DNA of 64,000 bases from NCBI GenBank assembly GCA_009777955.1, contig WRKW01000006.1, positions 1-64,000 of the forward strand. The letters are read 5' to 3'. This document shows positions 1 through 9,501 of this stretch, in pieces. The stretch comes from Alphaproteobacteria bacterium (GTDB lineage Bacteria; Pseudomonadota; Alphaproteobacteria; Rs-D84). The position numbers and the translations under genes are program-made. Under the pieces are notes generated by a model, which saw nothing but the letters and a program-made list of their open reading frames with translations, was not told the origin of the DNA and searched no databases. Position 1 is the stretch's first letter. Each line of letters opens with the position of its first letter.

Positions 1-77
1 TCTCTCCTTTGGGTATATTTATATTATACCATATACCATGACAAAGGTCAATTTGTATTTAGTCATGTAAAGTGAAC
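1..77 (-). promoter_or_regulatory. Conserved CWCK-cassette promoter/leader (copy at left edge; its gene lies outside the window)
   Basis: Near-identical to the regions upstream of the genes at 8324-8821, 14345-14836 and 51216-51716; minus strand reads TTGACC-17 nt-TATAAT...AAAGGAGAGA. Confidence 0.85.
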
Positions 78-133
78 GCATTCTTAACGGCTCTTTTAAA
101 AGAGCCGGCACAGGCACCCATTGTTCAATAAAG

Positions 134-216
134 CATCGTGCGCAAAGCGCACGATACATACATTATTCATTATTCACTATTCATTATTCATTTAAAAAAC
201 GGAAAACATGACGATG
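134..216. repeat. AT-rich ATTCATTATTC / CGTGCGCAAAGCGCACG hairpin repeat, copy 1
   Basis: Shares hairpin, ATTCATTATTC runs and AAAAAACGGAAAACATGACG tail with loci near 8.0, 25.7, 28.9, 33.0 and 54.5 kb. Confidence 0.7.
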
Positions 217-255
217 GGGTGTGGATTATGATTTGAAATTCGCCATTTTTATCAT

Positions 256-672
256 TCATTTTTCCTTTGAAAAATGCGCCCTATAAACCGAATCCCTGTA
301 TGCGTCCAGCCATGCCTGACCTTGCTTGACCCTTATTTCCATTTTAAGGTACTTAATATCCCGGTTGCATATATTGTCCAGCTTTTTTTGGCGTTCATCT
401 TCTTCCGCTATCCGGGAACATGTCCCGATACCCCAAATAAAAAAACAAGCCATAAACAGCTTCCACCCATGCCTGTCCAGAAATCTGCCGAATTTGGAAA
501 AGAGAAATTTTTCTTTGGTTGGTTTTATATTTTCTATCTCTTCTTTTTTGTCCGTTTCTGTCGGCTTTGTATTTTCTTTTTTTATTTCTTCTTTTTTATA
601 AATTACATCCGCCTGCTTGCCAAAATCGGGATCAAAAACTTTTTTTCTGGGTCTTTTTTTTATTTTATCCAT
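256..672 (-). CDS. Hypothetical single-pass membrane protein with Lys-rich N-terminus
   Basis: ORF 138 aa; hydrophobic segment LFMACFFIWGIG; overlaps the rbfA end, operon-like. Confidence 0.6.
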   Translation of the reverse strand: MDKIKKRPRKKVFDPDFGKQADVIYKKEEIKKENTKPTETDKKEEIENIKPTKEKFLFSKFGRFLDRHGWKLFMACFFIWGIGTCSRIAEEDERQKKLDNICNRDIKYLKMEIRVKQGQAWLDAYRDSVYRAHFSKEK

Positions 673-1045
673 CGTCTTCCCCCGATATAGCGGCCAAAAG
701 TTTATCTATACGTTCTGACTTTTCCAATGTATCGTCATAAGCAAACCGAATATCCGGAACGTATTTCTGGTCTATCCTTTTCGCAAGCTCTTTCCGAATC
801 ATGGGGGTAACAAATGAAAGACGTTTTTGAAATTCCCCCGTACCACTTACGTAATAGAAAATTTTGATGAACTGGGGTGCCCCACTTGCATCCGCGCCGA
901 CTACGGATACACGCGACAACACCGGATCTTCCGCATATTTGTCACGAAGTATTTCCGCAACATGCTTTTGCACGCTGGATGCGATGCGTTCCCCGCGACT
1001 GAAACTGGTTTGCTTTTTAAACACGTTGTTTCTTCTTGCTCGCAC
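665..1045 (-). CDS. rbfA: 30S ribosome-binding factor A
   Basis: RbfA-like sequence (SRGERIASSVQKHVAEIL...DPVLSRVSVVGADAS). Confidence 0.8.
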   Translation of the reverse strand: MRARRNNVFKKQTSFSRGERIASSVQKHVAEILRDKYAEDPVLSRVSVVGADASGAPQFIKIFYYVSGTGEFQKRLSFVTPMIRKELAKRIDQKYVPDIRFAYDDTLEKSERIDKLLAAISGEDDG

Positions 1046-1676
1046 GAAGTGCGGACTTCCAAACCTTTATTACATTATCCTGTTCCGCAATCTGTTGCTT
1101 TAACATGGCTTTTGTTTTCATTTCCTTTTCAATCTCTTTTTTTATATCATCCGCGGTCATATTTTTATCAAATTCATCCGTTGATTTTTTTACCTGTGGC
1201 GGCTGTTTAATTGGAAATTTGGTGGCCGGTATTACCATTTCGGACAGGTCTTTTTCTATACCATAATCCGGAAGCCGTTCCGACTGTTCTTCGTCAGCTA
1301 TATAGGTAGTTACAGGATAAGGAACGCCATTTTCGTTATGCTCTATCCCTATGAAATATACTTTGCAAAATTGATCGGAACTGAATTTAATTACACTATC
1401 AATATCTTTTTTGGTCAGCCGATGGGCATCTTCGATTATGACGTTTCTATAACAGCTTAACTGGGATTTCAGATTTTCGAATGAAAAATCTTTCAGATAT
1501 ATTCTTGAAGTCAATGGCGGATACATATCTATCCCCGGTTTTGGAATTGTCATATTTGCCCCGGGAATGACCAGTTGTACATTTTTATCGCGGGCGCAAA
1601 CTTCCTTGAATTTTTCTTTGACACCTTCTTTGCGGACATCTTTTTTATCATGATGATAGAATTTAAAATCTGGCAT
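1017..1676 (-). CDS. Hypothetical protein with a Walker B-like VIIEDAHRLTKKDID segment
   Basis: ORF 219 aa overlapping rbfA. Confidence 0.6.
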   Translation of the reverse strand: MPDFKFYHHDKKDVRKEGVKEKFKEVCARDKNVQLVIPGANMTIPKPGIDMYPPLTSRIYLKDFSFENLKSQLSCYRNVIIEDAHRLTKKDIDSVIKFSSDQFCKVYFIGIEHNENGVPYPVTTYIADEEQSERLPDYGIEKDLSEMVIPATKFPIKQPPQVKKSTDEFDKNMTADDIKKEIEKEMKTKAMLKQQIAEQDNVIKVWKSALRASKKKQRV

Positions 1677-1837
1677 ATAATTTCCTTTTGCTTTTTCTCT
1701 CTGTTTATTTGGTATTGTATTATACGGAATTATGATTTACAATCGAAATTATGAATCCAGATTGGCCGAAGATTTTCAGACGTATAGCACGGATGTAACG
1801 GCCGAACATTATTTAACCAAAAAAAAGACAAAATCAT

Positions 1838-2410
1838 TTGAAAATTCAACAATATCTTCTTAAAAAATCCGATCACCCCGCGGCATTATGGGTAATATTC
1901 TTCCTTACCATATGCGAATCGATTTTTTTGTTTGTTCCACCCGAAGTATTCATGGCACCGACAATCGTCGCAAACAAAAGAAAGGCACTTGGCGTTGTAA
2001 TCGCCACATCGCTGGGTTCGCTAATCGGCGGGGCCATTGCATATATGATAGGATTTTGGCTTTTTGAAACACTGGGTCAATGGATTATCACAACATTTTC
2101 CACCTTTGAACAATTCGAAACTGCCAAGGCACTTTTCGCAAAGCATGGCATGTTCATAATATTCCTGGCCGCGTTTACGCCCGTGCCCTATAAATTATTG
2201 GCTATTTGCGCGGGATTTTTGGGCTTTAATCCCTTTCTGTTCATCGGGATTTCCGCGATTTTCCGTACTTTGCGATTCGGAATTCTGGGCTTTTTGCTGT
2301 GGCGGTTCCAAGAACAGGCAAATGCGATCGTACGAAAATATTTCTGGCCGTTAACCTTGGCGGCGGTTATTGCGGCAGTATTCGGAATAATTCTGATGGG
2401 AATGTTGTGA
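1838..2410 (+). CDS. DedA/YqaA family membrane protein
   Basis: Multi-TM ORF with DedA-like FTPVPYKLLAICAGFLGFNPFLFIGISAIFRTLRFG; TTG start. Confidence 0.75.
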   Translation: MKIQQYLLKKSDHPAALWVIFFLTICESIFLFVPPEVFMAPTIVANKRKALGVVIATSLGSLIGGAIAYMIGFWLFETLGQWIITTFSTFEQFETAKALFAKHGMFIIFLAAFTPVPYKLLAICAGFLGFNPFLFIGISAIFRTLRFGILGFLLWRFQEQANAIVRKYFWPLTLAAVIAAVFGIILMGML

Positions 2411-2502
2411 TTCAGGATTATGACTGTGGATTGCGGATTTGGTTTGCGTAAATCGGCAATTTTTCACTTCCTTCATCATGATTTTTTTTCTATGATTCAA
2501 TC

Positions 2503-3357
2503 ATGGAATCTCTCCTGGATAATATTGCTACACGGTCGGTAAAGCGAAATGTTATAAGTTTCGCAAATGTAGCCGCGCGGTACGAAGGCGGCCCGGAAAT
2601 CCTGTCCGATGTGTCATTCAACATAAGTTCCCATTCTTTTTATTTCCTTACGGGGGCAAGCGGTGCGGGAAAAACAACCCTGCTGCGATTGATATATCAC
2701 CTGCACCCGCAATCACGTGGGCAGATAAAGCTTTTTGATAAACCCACCTTTGGAATACCACGGAATGATGTCGCCGCCCTGCGCCGCAGGATGGCTATAG
2801 TATTCCAGGAATATTCCCTTATATCACATCTGTCGGTTTTTGATAACGTTGCCCTGCCCCTGCGGGTACGCGGTACAAATGAATCGTATACAAAAAAACT
2901 GGTCGCGCGAACTCTCCAATGGGTTGGCCTGGCATCGTATGCGAACACCCTGCCCCTTAACTTGTCCGGTGGACAACAACAACGGGTTGCGGTTGCGCGG
3001 GCAATCATCACCCAACCGGAAATATTACTGGCAGACGAACCGACTGGAAATCTTGATGATGCGTCGGCCGCAAAGCTTATGGAAATGTTTATCCAGATGA
3101 ACAAAAACTTTGGCACTGCGATCATATTGGCCACACACAGCCAGAAACTTCTTGATACTTATCCGTTTCCAAGAATATTTGTCGAAGATCACAAAGTGAA
3201 TTTTTGCGAGGCCGGAACCGTAAAACGATGCGTACCACCAAAAATGCCGCCGCCGCTTAAACCCCGGGAAGAAGCCAAAAAACAATCATATTTTGCACAA
3301 TTATCGGCAGAGCTGCAATTACAATTCGACAATATCGCGGGGGGCGGTAATAAATGA
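2503..3357 (+). CDS. ftsE: Cell division ATP-binding protein FtsE
   Basis: Walker [32 protein letters not shown]; followed by an ftsX-like gene. Confidence 0.9.
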   Translation: MESLLDNIATRSVKRNVISFANVAARYEGGPEILSDVSFNISSHSFYFLTGASGAGKTTLLRLIYHLHPQSRGQIKLFDKPTFGIPRNDVAALRRRMAIVFQEYSLISHLSVFDNVALPLRVRGTNESYTKKLVARTLQWVGLASYANTLPLNLSGGQQQRVAVARAIITQPEILLADEPTGNLDDASAAKLMEMFIQMNKNFGTAIILATHSQKLLDTYPFPRIFVEDHKVNFCEAGTVKRCVPPKMPPPLKPREEAKKQSYFAQLSAELQLQFDNIAGGGNK

Positions 3358-4193
3358 AAGCACCTTTGGTATTTTCTTTTGTAAAAGAACAGCGGACTTT
3401 TTTGATGTTGCTGATGTCGTTGCTTACATTCTTGTCCGTGCTGTGCCTGGGGCTTGCGATCGCGCTTGGCACCGCTGTCACGCGTTGGAACATGCAATGG
3501 AACATGATGGCTACCGTCCAGATTATGCCGGGGGGTGACATAGATGGCACACAGAAAGCATTGGAAGCCATTAAACAAGACATTGCTTCAACAAAAAATA
3601 TTTCAGAAGCGGATTCCGTGCGGATGCTTCGACCCTGGCTGAAAGACAGCGAAGCATTGAAACAATATATCCCAAAAATGATAGAGATCGAATTCAAATC
3701 ACGCACAGGACTTTCACAGGCTGATTCCGTAATAAAAGAAATAAGCGGCGCGCGCTTTATCCGGCATACCGATGGGATGCGCGGCGCGATCGGTGCCGGT
3801 TGGAAAGTAATCGTCTTGGCAGTGGTGGTGCTTGCAATGGTGCTGGGGGCGATTATCGCGTGCATATCGCACATCACGCGAAATATCACGCTTATACACA
3901 GACGGGAACTTGAAATCCTTCACCAAATTGGCGCACGCGACAATTTCATAGCGGGTCAGCTTATGAAAGTCATTGCAAAAATATGCGCCGCCGCCGCGGC
4001 GATCGGATTCACACTTGCATCACCCGCGTTGTTGGTCGTAACGTCAATCGCACATTCGATGCGTGTCGGAATGTTCACACAAATGGCGATACCAAGCATC
4101 GGATGGATAATTCTGGGTGGGCTTTCAATCGGTATAATCCTGTTGTCAGTATTTACCGCAAAGAAAACAGTAATTAAAATACTAAACAAGTAA
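3354..4193 (+). CDS. ftsX: Cell division permease-like protein FtsX
   Basis: Four-TM FtsX-like ORF overlapping ftsE by ATGA. Confidence 0.8.
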   Translation: MKAPLVFSFVKEQRTFLMLLMSLLTFLSVLCLGLAIALGTAVTRWNMQWNMMATVQIMPGGDIDGTQKALEAIKQDIASTKNISEADSVRMLRPWLKDSEALKQYIPKMIEIEFKSRTGLSQADSVIKEISGARFIRHTDGMRGAIGAGWKVIVLAVVVLAMVLGAIIACISHITRNITLIHRRELEILHQIGARDNFIAGQLMKVIAKICAAAAAIGFTLASPALLVVTSIAHSMRVGMFTQMAIPSIGWIILGGLSIGIILLSVFTAKKTVIKILNK

Positions 4194-4203
4194 GATATTC
4201 AAT

Positions 4204-4776
4204 ATGAGACCATATTTGTTTGTTCCACTTTTACTTGTCGCGGGCGGAGTGTTTTTCAAAGTTTCCAGCCCGCGCACATGCCCGCCACTTTCGCGGACAG
4301 AGAATATATTCGTACTTACCGGCGATATACGGCGTATTCCGGCCGGAATCAGATTGCTTGAAAATTACCCAATGCGCAGAATGTATATTATCGGCATCGG
4401 TGGCCACAGCGTACCCGGTGCCACAGCCGGCAATCTTTCTACTATAGACAGCAATGGTATTTCACAGATGATTCCGCCGAAAGAACGCGGCAAAGTTCAT
4501 ATTGAAACCGAATCGCGTTCTACCTATGAAAACGCATTGGCGATACGATCCATTGCGCGCGCACAGAATATAAAAAGGTTCGCGCTGGTCACGACCGCCG
4601 ACCACATGAATCGTTCATTGTTGTTGGTAAAACGCCGAATGCCGGATGCAGAAATTATTGCCTGCCCCGTTCCACTGCACGGCATGCCAGCCAACCGCAG
4701 ACTGGAACGCTGGGGAACCGAATATATGAAATTCCTGGGGACTCTGATCGGAATTGAAAGCAAGAAAATGGAATAA
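4204..4776 (+). CDS. YdcF/SanA-like (DUF218) protein
   Basis: FVLTGDIRRIPAGIRLLEN...ESRSTYENA...LVTTADHMNRSLLLVKR. Confidence 0.7.
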   Translation: MRPYLFVPLLLVAGGVFFKVSSPRTCPPLSRTENIFVLTGDIRRIPAGIRLLENYPMRRMYIIGIGGHSVPGATAGNLSTIDSNGISQMIPPKERGKVHIETESRSTYENALAIRSIARAQNIKRFALVTTADHMNRSLLLVKRRMPDAEIIACPVPLHGMPANRRLERWGTEYMKFLGTLIGIESKKME

Positions 4777-4789
4777 GACGGGGTTTTCA

Positions 4790-5455
4790 ATGTTAAAAAA
4801 AATATTATTTACAATGGCTTTGTCCACCTGGTGGGTTTTGTTTGCACCGCTGCATCTGCTTGCACTGCCTTCCAAATGGTTGTCGCACAAAACAATGGTT
4901 GCCGATGCACGCGGAGTGCTTTTCCTTTTACGGATTGTCGCAGGAATAAAATACAAAATTCATAATTTGCCGACCAATATGCGCGGCCATATCGTCGCGT
5001 CAAAGCACATGTCTATTTTGGAAGTCGCTATCCTGATGGCCTGTGTTCCGGATGCTTTCTTTATAATAAAGCGGGAACTGATGTGGATTCCGATTTATGG
5101 ATGGGCTGTTTGGCGCATGGGTATGCTTTCTGTGAACCGTACCGCGGGCGCGACAAACGTGGCAAATCTGGCGGCGGCGGTAAAGAAAAGAACCGATGCC
5201 GGTATGACCATGATAATATTCCCCGAAGGAACACGAACAAAGCCGGGCACACCAGTAAAAATAAAACGCGGATTGTTATTTATTGCGGAAAGCCTTAAAC
5301 TGCCGATACAGCCAGTTGGTGCGGACACGGGGTTATATTGGCCAAAAAAAGGTTCTATGAAATCCGGCACAGCAAATATATGGTTCGAACCACCATTACC
5401 GTATAACGCATCACTTGAAGAAATCGCAACCGCCATCGCACGTCACAGTGCGTAA
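4790..5455 (+). CDS. plsC: 1-acyl-sn-glycerol-3-phosphate acyltransferase
   Basis: SKHMSILE (HX4D-like motif region) and FPEGTRTKPG motif. Confidence 0.82.
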   Translation: MLKKILFTMALSTWWVLFAPLHLLALPSKWLSHKTMVADARGVLFLLRIVAGIKYKIHNLPTNMRGHIVASKHMSILEVAILMACVPDAFFIIKRELMWIPIYGWAVWRMGMLSVNRTAGATNVANLAAAVKKRTDAGMTMIIFPEGTRTKPGTPVKIKRGLLFIAESLKLPIQPVGADTGLYWPKKGSMKSGTANIWFEPPLPYNASLEEIATAIARHSA

Positions 5456-5459
5456 ATAA

Positions 5460-5882
5460 TCAATCGCACCAGCCGGATCGTTTCCCGCCACCGTATCTTA
5501 CAGAATGTTTTTCGCGTACCATGATTTCGCCGACATCGCGTCCATTTCCATCCGCAACAAATGCGTTGATTCTGCCAAGATATTTGTCGTCTTTTATTTC
5601 TGATAAAGTCACGTGTGTGCCGACCGGAATCAATTCTGCCAACCTGTCTTTTGCCTTTACGGCGGCCTTGGTTTCCGATTCGCATTCCCCCGAAAGTTCT
5701 GGGGCATCGATATTCATAAACCGGACACGGACGGGAATTTCTATTCTGTCGTCCAGAATTACCGTCGCACCGAAAGTATCACCGTCAATAATGTAATCAA
5801 CAACGGCTTTTGCCGTCAGTGTCGGCTTTGCTGCCATCAAAGACAAAGGAAAAATAAACGCAACGAACAAAAATTTCTTCAT
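5460..5882 (-). CDS. Thermonuclease (SNase-like) family secreted protein
   Basis: VVDYIIDGDTFGA...RVRFMNIDAPELSGECES; ATGA overlap with the tolB stop. Confidence 0.8.
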   Translation of the reverse strand: MKKFLFVAFIFPLSLMAAKPTLTAKAVVDYIIDGDTFGATVILDDRIEIPVRVRFMNIDAPELSGECESETKAAVKAKDRLAELIPVGTHVTLSEIKDDKYLGRINAFVADGNGRDVGEIMVREKHSVRYGGGKRSGWCD

Positions 5883-7213
5883 GGCAGTTTTGGCGACCAT
5901 GTGGGTTCCGTACCCCATACGCCCGCGGGCAACTTTATTTCGTAATCGTTCTGGCCGGTTATATCAACTGTACGTATACGGCTTGCGCGGCCTGCTTCGT
6001 CACCCGGAATCCTTTCGGTTTCATAATATACCAACCTGCGGCTGCCGGGTGCCCATGATGGTGCCTCCATAAACCATCCGCTGGCCAATATCTTTTCATT
6101 CTTGCCCCTGGGATTCATTATCCCTATATAAAAAGTATCTTCGGACATTTTTGTAAACGCAATATAATTTCCATCCTGTGAATAAGCGGGTGTCGCATAC
6201 CGTCCGGCACCATAGCTAAGCCTGGATACAGCCAAAGTGCCCAGGTCAATGACATGCAACTGTTGCGACCCGGATCGGTTGGAATTAAATGCCATCTTAG
6301 TACCGTCCGGAAAATACGACGGGGAAGTGTTGATGGTATCGCCAAAGGTCAACTGACGCAAAGTTCTTGCCCCCATATCATATTCGTATATATTTGTCGC
6401 CCCACCGTCAACCATGGAAAGTGCAACCTTATTGCCATCCGGCGACCAACGCGGCGCAAAAGTCATCCCACCGAATCGACCCAAACGACGTTGTTCGCCG
6501 GTGTTCATATCCAGACTCCATATTGTCGGATCGTCGCCCCTGTATGACAAGAATAGTACGGTTTGCATATTCGGCGAAAAATGCGGGGACATTACAAATG
6601 TCTGGCCATCTGAAATATATCGGAATCCATGGCCATCGCTATCCATAATAGCCAGTCGCTTTATGCGGTTGGTAATCGGGCCACTTTCGGCAATAAATAT
6701 TATTTGGGTATCGAAATATCCGATTTCCCCCGTCAGACGTTCGTATATAGCATCAGACATAATATGCGCCAGCCTGCGGGATGATTTTTTTGACGCGACC
6801 AGAACCTGGGCCTCTATCTGTTCTTTTCCATTCACATCCCACACATAGAATTGTAATCTGTAATTATCGCCGGTTGCGGACAGCTTTGCCTGGACCAGAA
6901 CCTGGGCACGTACGGCAGACCAATCGCCGAATTTCGGCATATCGTCCATCTTCACAAATTCGGGATGGGCGGCCTGTCGTATTATGCGAAACAATCCAGA
7001 AGAGCTTAAATTATTTTCAACAACATCGCGCAGTTCTTTTGCAATCTTGTCCAGATTTTTTGGCGCTTCGAATTTCTGGATAGCGATTGGAATCGGTTCT
7101 GCATTACCGGCAATAATATCCACCTTTAATTCCGCGTATGCAGAATTGGAAATCGGCATGATGCAAAATACAAGATAGAAGATACAAAGTTTTAACGACA
7201 ATTTTTTAAGCAT
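5879..7213 (-). CDS. tolB: Tol-Pal system beta-propeller protein TolB
   Basis: Signal peptide; repeated WSPDGNKVA / SPSYFPDGTKMAFNSNRSGSQQ motifs. Confidence 0.9.
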   Translation of the reverse strand: MLKKLSLKLCIFYLVFCIMPISNSAYAELKVDIIAGNAEPIPIAIQKFEAPKNLDKIAKELRDVVENNLSSSGLFRIIRQAAHPEFVKMDDMPKFGDWSAVRAQVLVQAKLSATGDNYRLQFYVWDVNGKEQIEAQVLVASKKSSRRLAHIMSDAIYERLTGEIGYFDTQIIFIAESGPITNRIKRLAIMDSDGHGFRYISDGQTFVMSPHFSPNMQTVLFLSYRGDDPTIWSLDMNTGEQRRLGRFGGMTFAPRWSPDGNKVALSMVDGGATNIYEYDMGARTLRQLTFGDTINTSPSYFPDGTKMAFNSNRSGSQQLHVIDLGTLAVSRLSYGAGRYATPAYSQDGNYIAFTKMSEDTFYIGIMNPRGKNEKILASGWFMEAPSWAPGSRRLVYYETERIPGDEAGRASRIRTVDITGQNDYEIKLPAGVWGTEPTWSPKLP

Positions 7214-7450
7214 GAAAATTCCTTTTATATGTACGTGATTCTAGACACTTGGCAACAAAAAAGCAAGCGAACCAGACAGCAACACAATTGCCATTACAAG
7301 CGTCAATGCAACAGCCACCACAAGATTCAACACAAATGTATTGACAAGCGTAAATACAATGTTATAGTCGATTGTGAATACTGTGGTGTATACGGATGTC
7401 TATTAAATGCGGGGTTGTGCGTGCCAAATGTAATGCAGCAATTGTTTGTT

Positions 7451-7654
7451 ATGAATATAGAATCACTGCTGAAAGAATATGCAGTATTCCGCGCATTCAA
7501 TAAATCCGACTGTGTAATTAACATGCGCATTCCAAAGCCGATTCTGGATAAAATAAAAACACTTGCAGAACAACAGCATGTTCCGTATCAATCGTTGATT
7601 TCATCGGTTTTGTTTTCACTTGCTAATATCGAAGATCCAAAAAATCCCAATTAA
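7451..7654 (+). CDS. CopG/BrnA-type antitoxin-like small protein
   Basis: NMRIPKPILDKIKTLAEQQHVPYQSLISSVLFSLA resembles CopG-antitoxin RHH domains. Confidence 0.6.
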   Translation: MNIESLLKEYAVFRAFNKSDCVINMRIPKPILDKIKTLAEQQHVPYQSLISSVLFSLANIEDPKNPN

Positions 7655-7664
7655 AGGATAAAAA

Positions 7665-7961
7665 ATGGAACAGATAATTCTGGCTGTTGATTCCGGCAAT
7701 GACTTATTCGCACAAAATACCTTTTATATGCCCCGCAATACAATATGTTATGAATGCCGCGATCGAATAAAGCCCAAGATTTGTCTTTCATATAAACTGC
7801 CGGCGGAAAAATATATATGCTGTATGGTTTTTAATAATGGAAAAGAATTAAAACATCTTTTGCGCATTATGGATTTTACCATGGACAATTTTGAAAAAAA
7901 TAATCTGTTTGCCAGACTGTCTTTAAAATATGCGCGATCACGCGGGTATAATGATAATTAA
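7665..7961 (+). CDS. Hypothetical protein directly downstream of the CopG-like gene
   Basis: ORF 98 aa, 10 nt after the preceding stop, with good RBS spacing. Confidence 0.55.
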   Translation: MEQIILAVDSGNDLFAQNTFYMPRNTICYECRDRIKPKICLSYKLPAEKYICCMVFNNGKELKHLLRIMDFTMDNFEKNNLFARLSLKYARSRGYNDN

Positions 7962-7994
7962 TTGCCAATTTGGATGTATCGTTGCGAATCGCAC

Positions 7995-8083
7995 CGTCAT
8001 GCCTTTCATTTTTTTGAATGAATAATGAACAATGAATAATGAATAATTAATGCGTCGCGCAAAGCGCGACACCATCATCATGC
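7995..8083. repeat. AT-rich ATTCATTATTC / CGCGCAAAGCGCG hairpin repeat, copy 2
   Basis: gaatgaataatgaacaatgaataatgaataattaatgcgtcgcgcaaagcgcgac; near-identical to 54491-54570. Confidence 0.75.
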
Positions 8084-8137
8084 CTGTGCCGGAATGACAA
8101 TGCTATGGGAACAATTGTATTCCAATTATAACATTTC

Positions 8138-8306
8138 GTGTCATTGCGAGTCACGCCGTCAGGCGGACGAAGCAATCTTTTATAACGCTTCGTGTCATTG
8201 CGAGTGGTCGAAGACCGCGAAGCAATCTTTTCCAACAGGGGAAGTATAATAATTCCATTGCCTGAAAAGATTGCTTCGTCCGCCTGACGGCGTGACTCGC
8301 AATGAC
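8138..8306. repeat. REP-like hairpin array, cluster 1 (two forward units, spacer, one inverted unit)
   Basis: GTGTCATTGCGAG...GAAGCAATCTTTT units; same family at 14.0, 29.0 and 50.8 kb. Confidence 0.9.
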
Positions 8307-8323
8307 ATTAAACCGCAATGACA

Positions 8324-8821
8324 TTAAAGGCCGAGATCCGCAAACAGCGCCGACCGGAAGTTGGAAACGGTCTGGGCGGCGTACGCGCAATCGTACGCGC
8401 AGCGATACGCGCAAGAGATCGCGCCGAGGTCGCCCCGGAAAACCCAAGCCGACGAAGCGACACTAAACCCAGGAATGCTTGTCAGCTTACACCAACAGTT
8501 GCTTCCGCTGTCGGCAACAGGGTTACCGATATTGGCATAGCCTCCGCTTGTGCTTGAACACAAACTTGTTCCACTGAATTCTGATACATTACTTCCAGTA
8601 CAGCTTCCTACTTTCCAATCGCCAAGGGATAGGTTGGTGCAATCTTGATCCCAACTTAAACCACCAGTGCCACTAGCAGGACATTGATTGACACTACTAC
8701 AACTCGTCGGACTTATGGGTCTTGCCATACACGCAACAGCGGCAATAGACCCATGCAATGGGATTATCGTTAATACAGCAAGGATGCTTGTTATCTTTAT
8801 AGTTTTGTTAAATGTATTCAT
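8324..8821 (-). CDS. Secreted Cys-rich CWCK-family protein, copy 1
   Basis: MNTFNKTIKITSILAVLTIIPLHGSIAAVAC signal peptide; strongly similar to 14345-14836 and 51216-51716; conserved promoter and RBS. Confidence 0.88.
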   Translation of the reverse strand: MNTFNKTIKITSILAVLTIIPLHGSIAAVACMARPISPTSCSSVNQCPASGTGGLSWDQDCTNLSLGDWKVGSCTGSNVSEFSGTSLCSSTSGGYANIGNPVADSGSNCWCKLTSIPGFSVASSAWVFRGDLGAISCAYRCAYDCAYAAQTVSNFRSALFADLGL

Positions 8822-8896
8822 GATACTCTCTCCTTTGGGTATATTATACCATATACCATGACAAAGGTCAATTTGTATTTAGTCATGTAAAGTGAA
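8822..8896 (-). promoter_or_regulatory. Conserved CWCK-cassette promoter
   Basis: -10 TATAAT (8843-8848 complement), -35 TTGACC (8866-8871 complement), 17 nt spacing; 6 nt shorter 5' leader than other copies. Confidence 0.85.
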
Positions 8897-8929
8897 CAAA
8901 AACACAATTAAAAAACACGTACAAAAATA

Positions 8930-8958
8930 TTGACTTTTTTCCTAATTTAATGTATAAT
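8930..8958 (+). promoter_or_regulatory. Sigma70-like promoter for the divergent 8998 gene
   Basis: TTGACT-17 nt-TATAAT. Confidence 0.7.
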
Positions 8959-8997
8959 CATCAGAAATGGAGTTTTTATAAAACGGAGGGAAAAATC

Positions 8998-9501
8998 ATG
9001 GCAAAAATTATACTGACCGGGTGGCAAAAAGTTTTACTTGCAGTACTGACCTTTCTGGTGGGAATACATAAAACAAACGATGGCAAAGCCAGCTTTGAAT
9101 CATGCACAAACGCCGGATATGATAGTTATTTTACATTTTCCTATTGGTGCCCGGGCGCAAGTTCGTGTTCGGGGGGACTGGTTCTTATCGACGGTGTCAC
9201 CAGCGGATGTTGTGTCAATAATACCGGCATCATCTGTCCCAACGGCCCAATATGCGACGGCAACGTATTAACCTGTACCACCGCTGGTACTGGCTGTGCA
9301 TCTTTTAATAGCGGTTGCATAGACAGCACTTGTTATGTATCGGTCAACAGTACCTGTCATAAATGCCCGACAAGCGTCATTGATGGAATAGAAAGACAGG
9401 GCCTGACCTCTACTGTTTTCGCATCAATCGGCGATTGTTATATAAGCTATAGCGGCTCTGACGATCCCGGAAACTTTCAAAATATTTGCCAGTGGTCGTA
9501 A
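8998..9501 (+). CDS. Secreted Cys-rich protein, unknown function
   Basis: Start 8998 preferred (RBS ACGGAGGG; the upstream ATG overlaps the -10 box); signal-like N-terminus and many Cys. Confidence 0.7.
   Translation: MAKIILTGWQKVLLAVLTFLVGIHKTNDGKASFESCTNAGYDSYFTFSYWCPGASSCSGGLVLIDGVTSGCCVNNTGIICPNGPICDGNVLTCTTAGTGCASFNSGCIDSTCYVSVNSTCHKCPTSVIDGIERQGLTSTVFASIGDCYISYSGSDDPGNFQNICQWS

Noticed and set aside
1731-1863. Small ORF MIYNRNYESRLAEDFQTYSTDVTAEHYLTKKK... overlapping the DedA gene start
   Set aside because: 43 aa, no strong RBS and no recognisable homology; not enough support for a CDS call
8245-8250. TATAAT in the array spacer as an invertible promoter
   Set aside because: No convincing -35 hexamer at 16-18 nt upstream; kept only as speculation within the inversion finding
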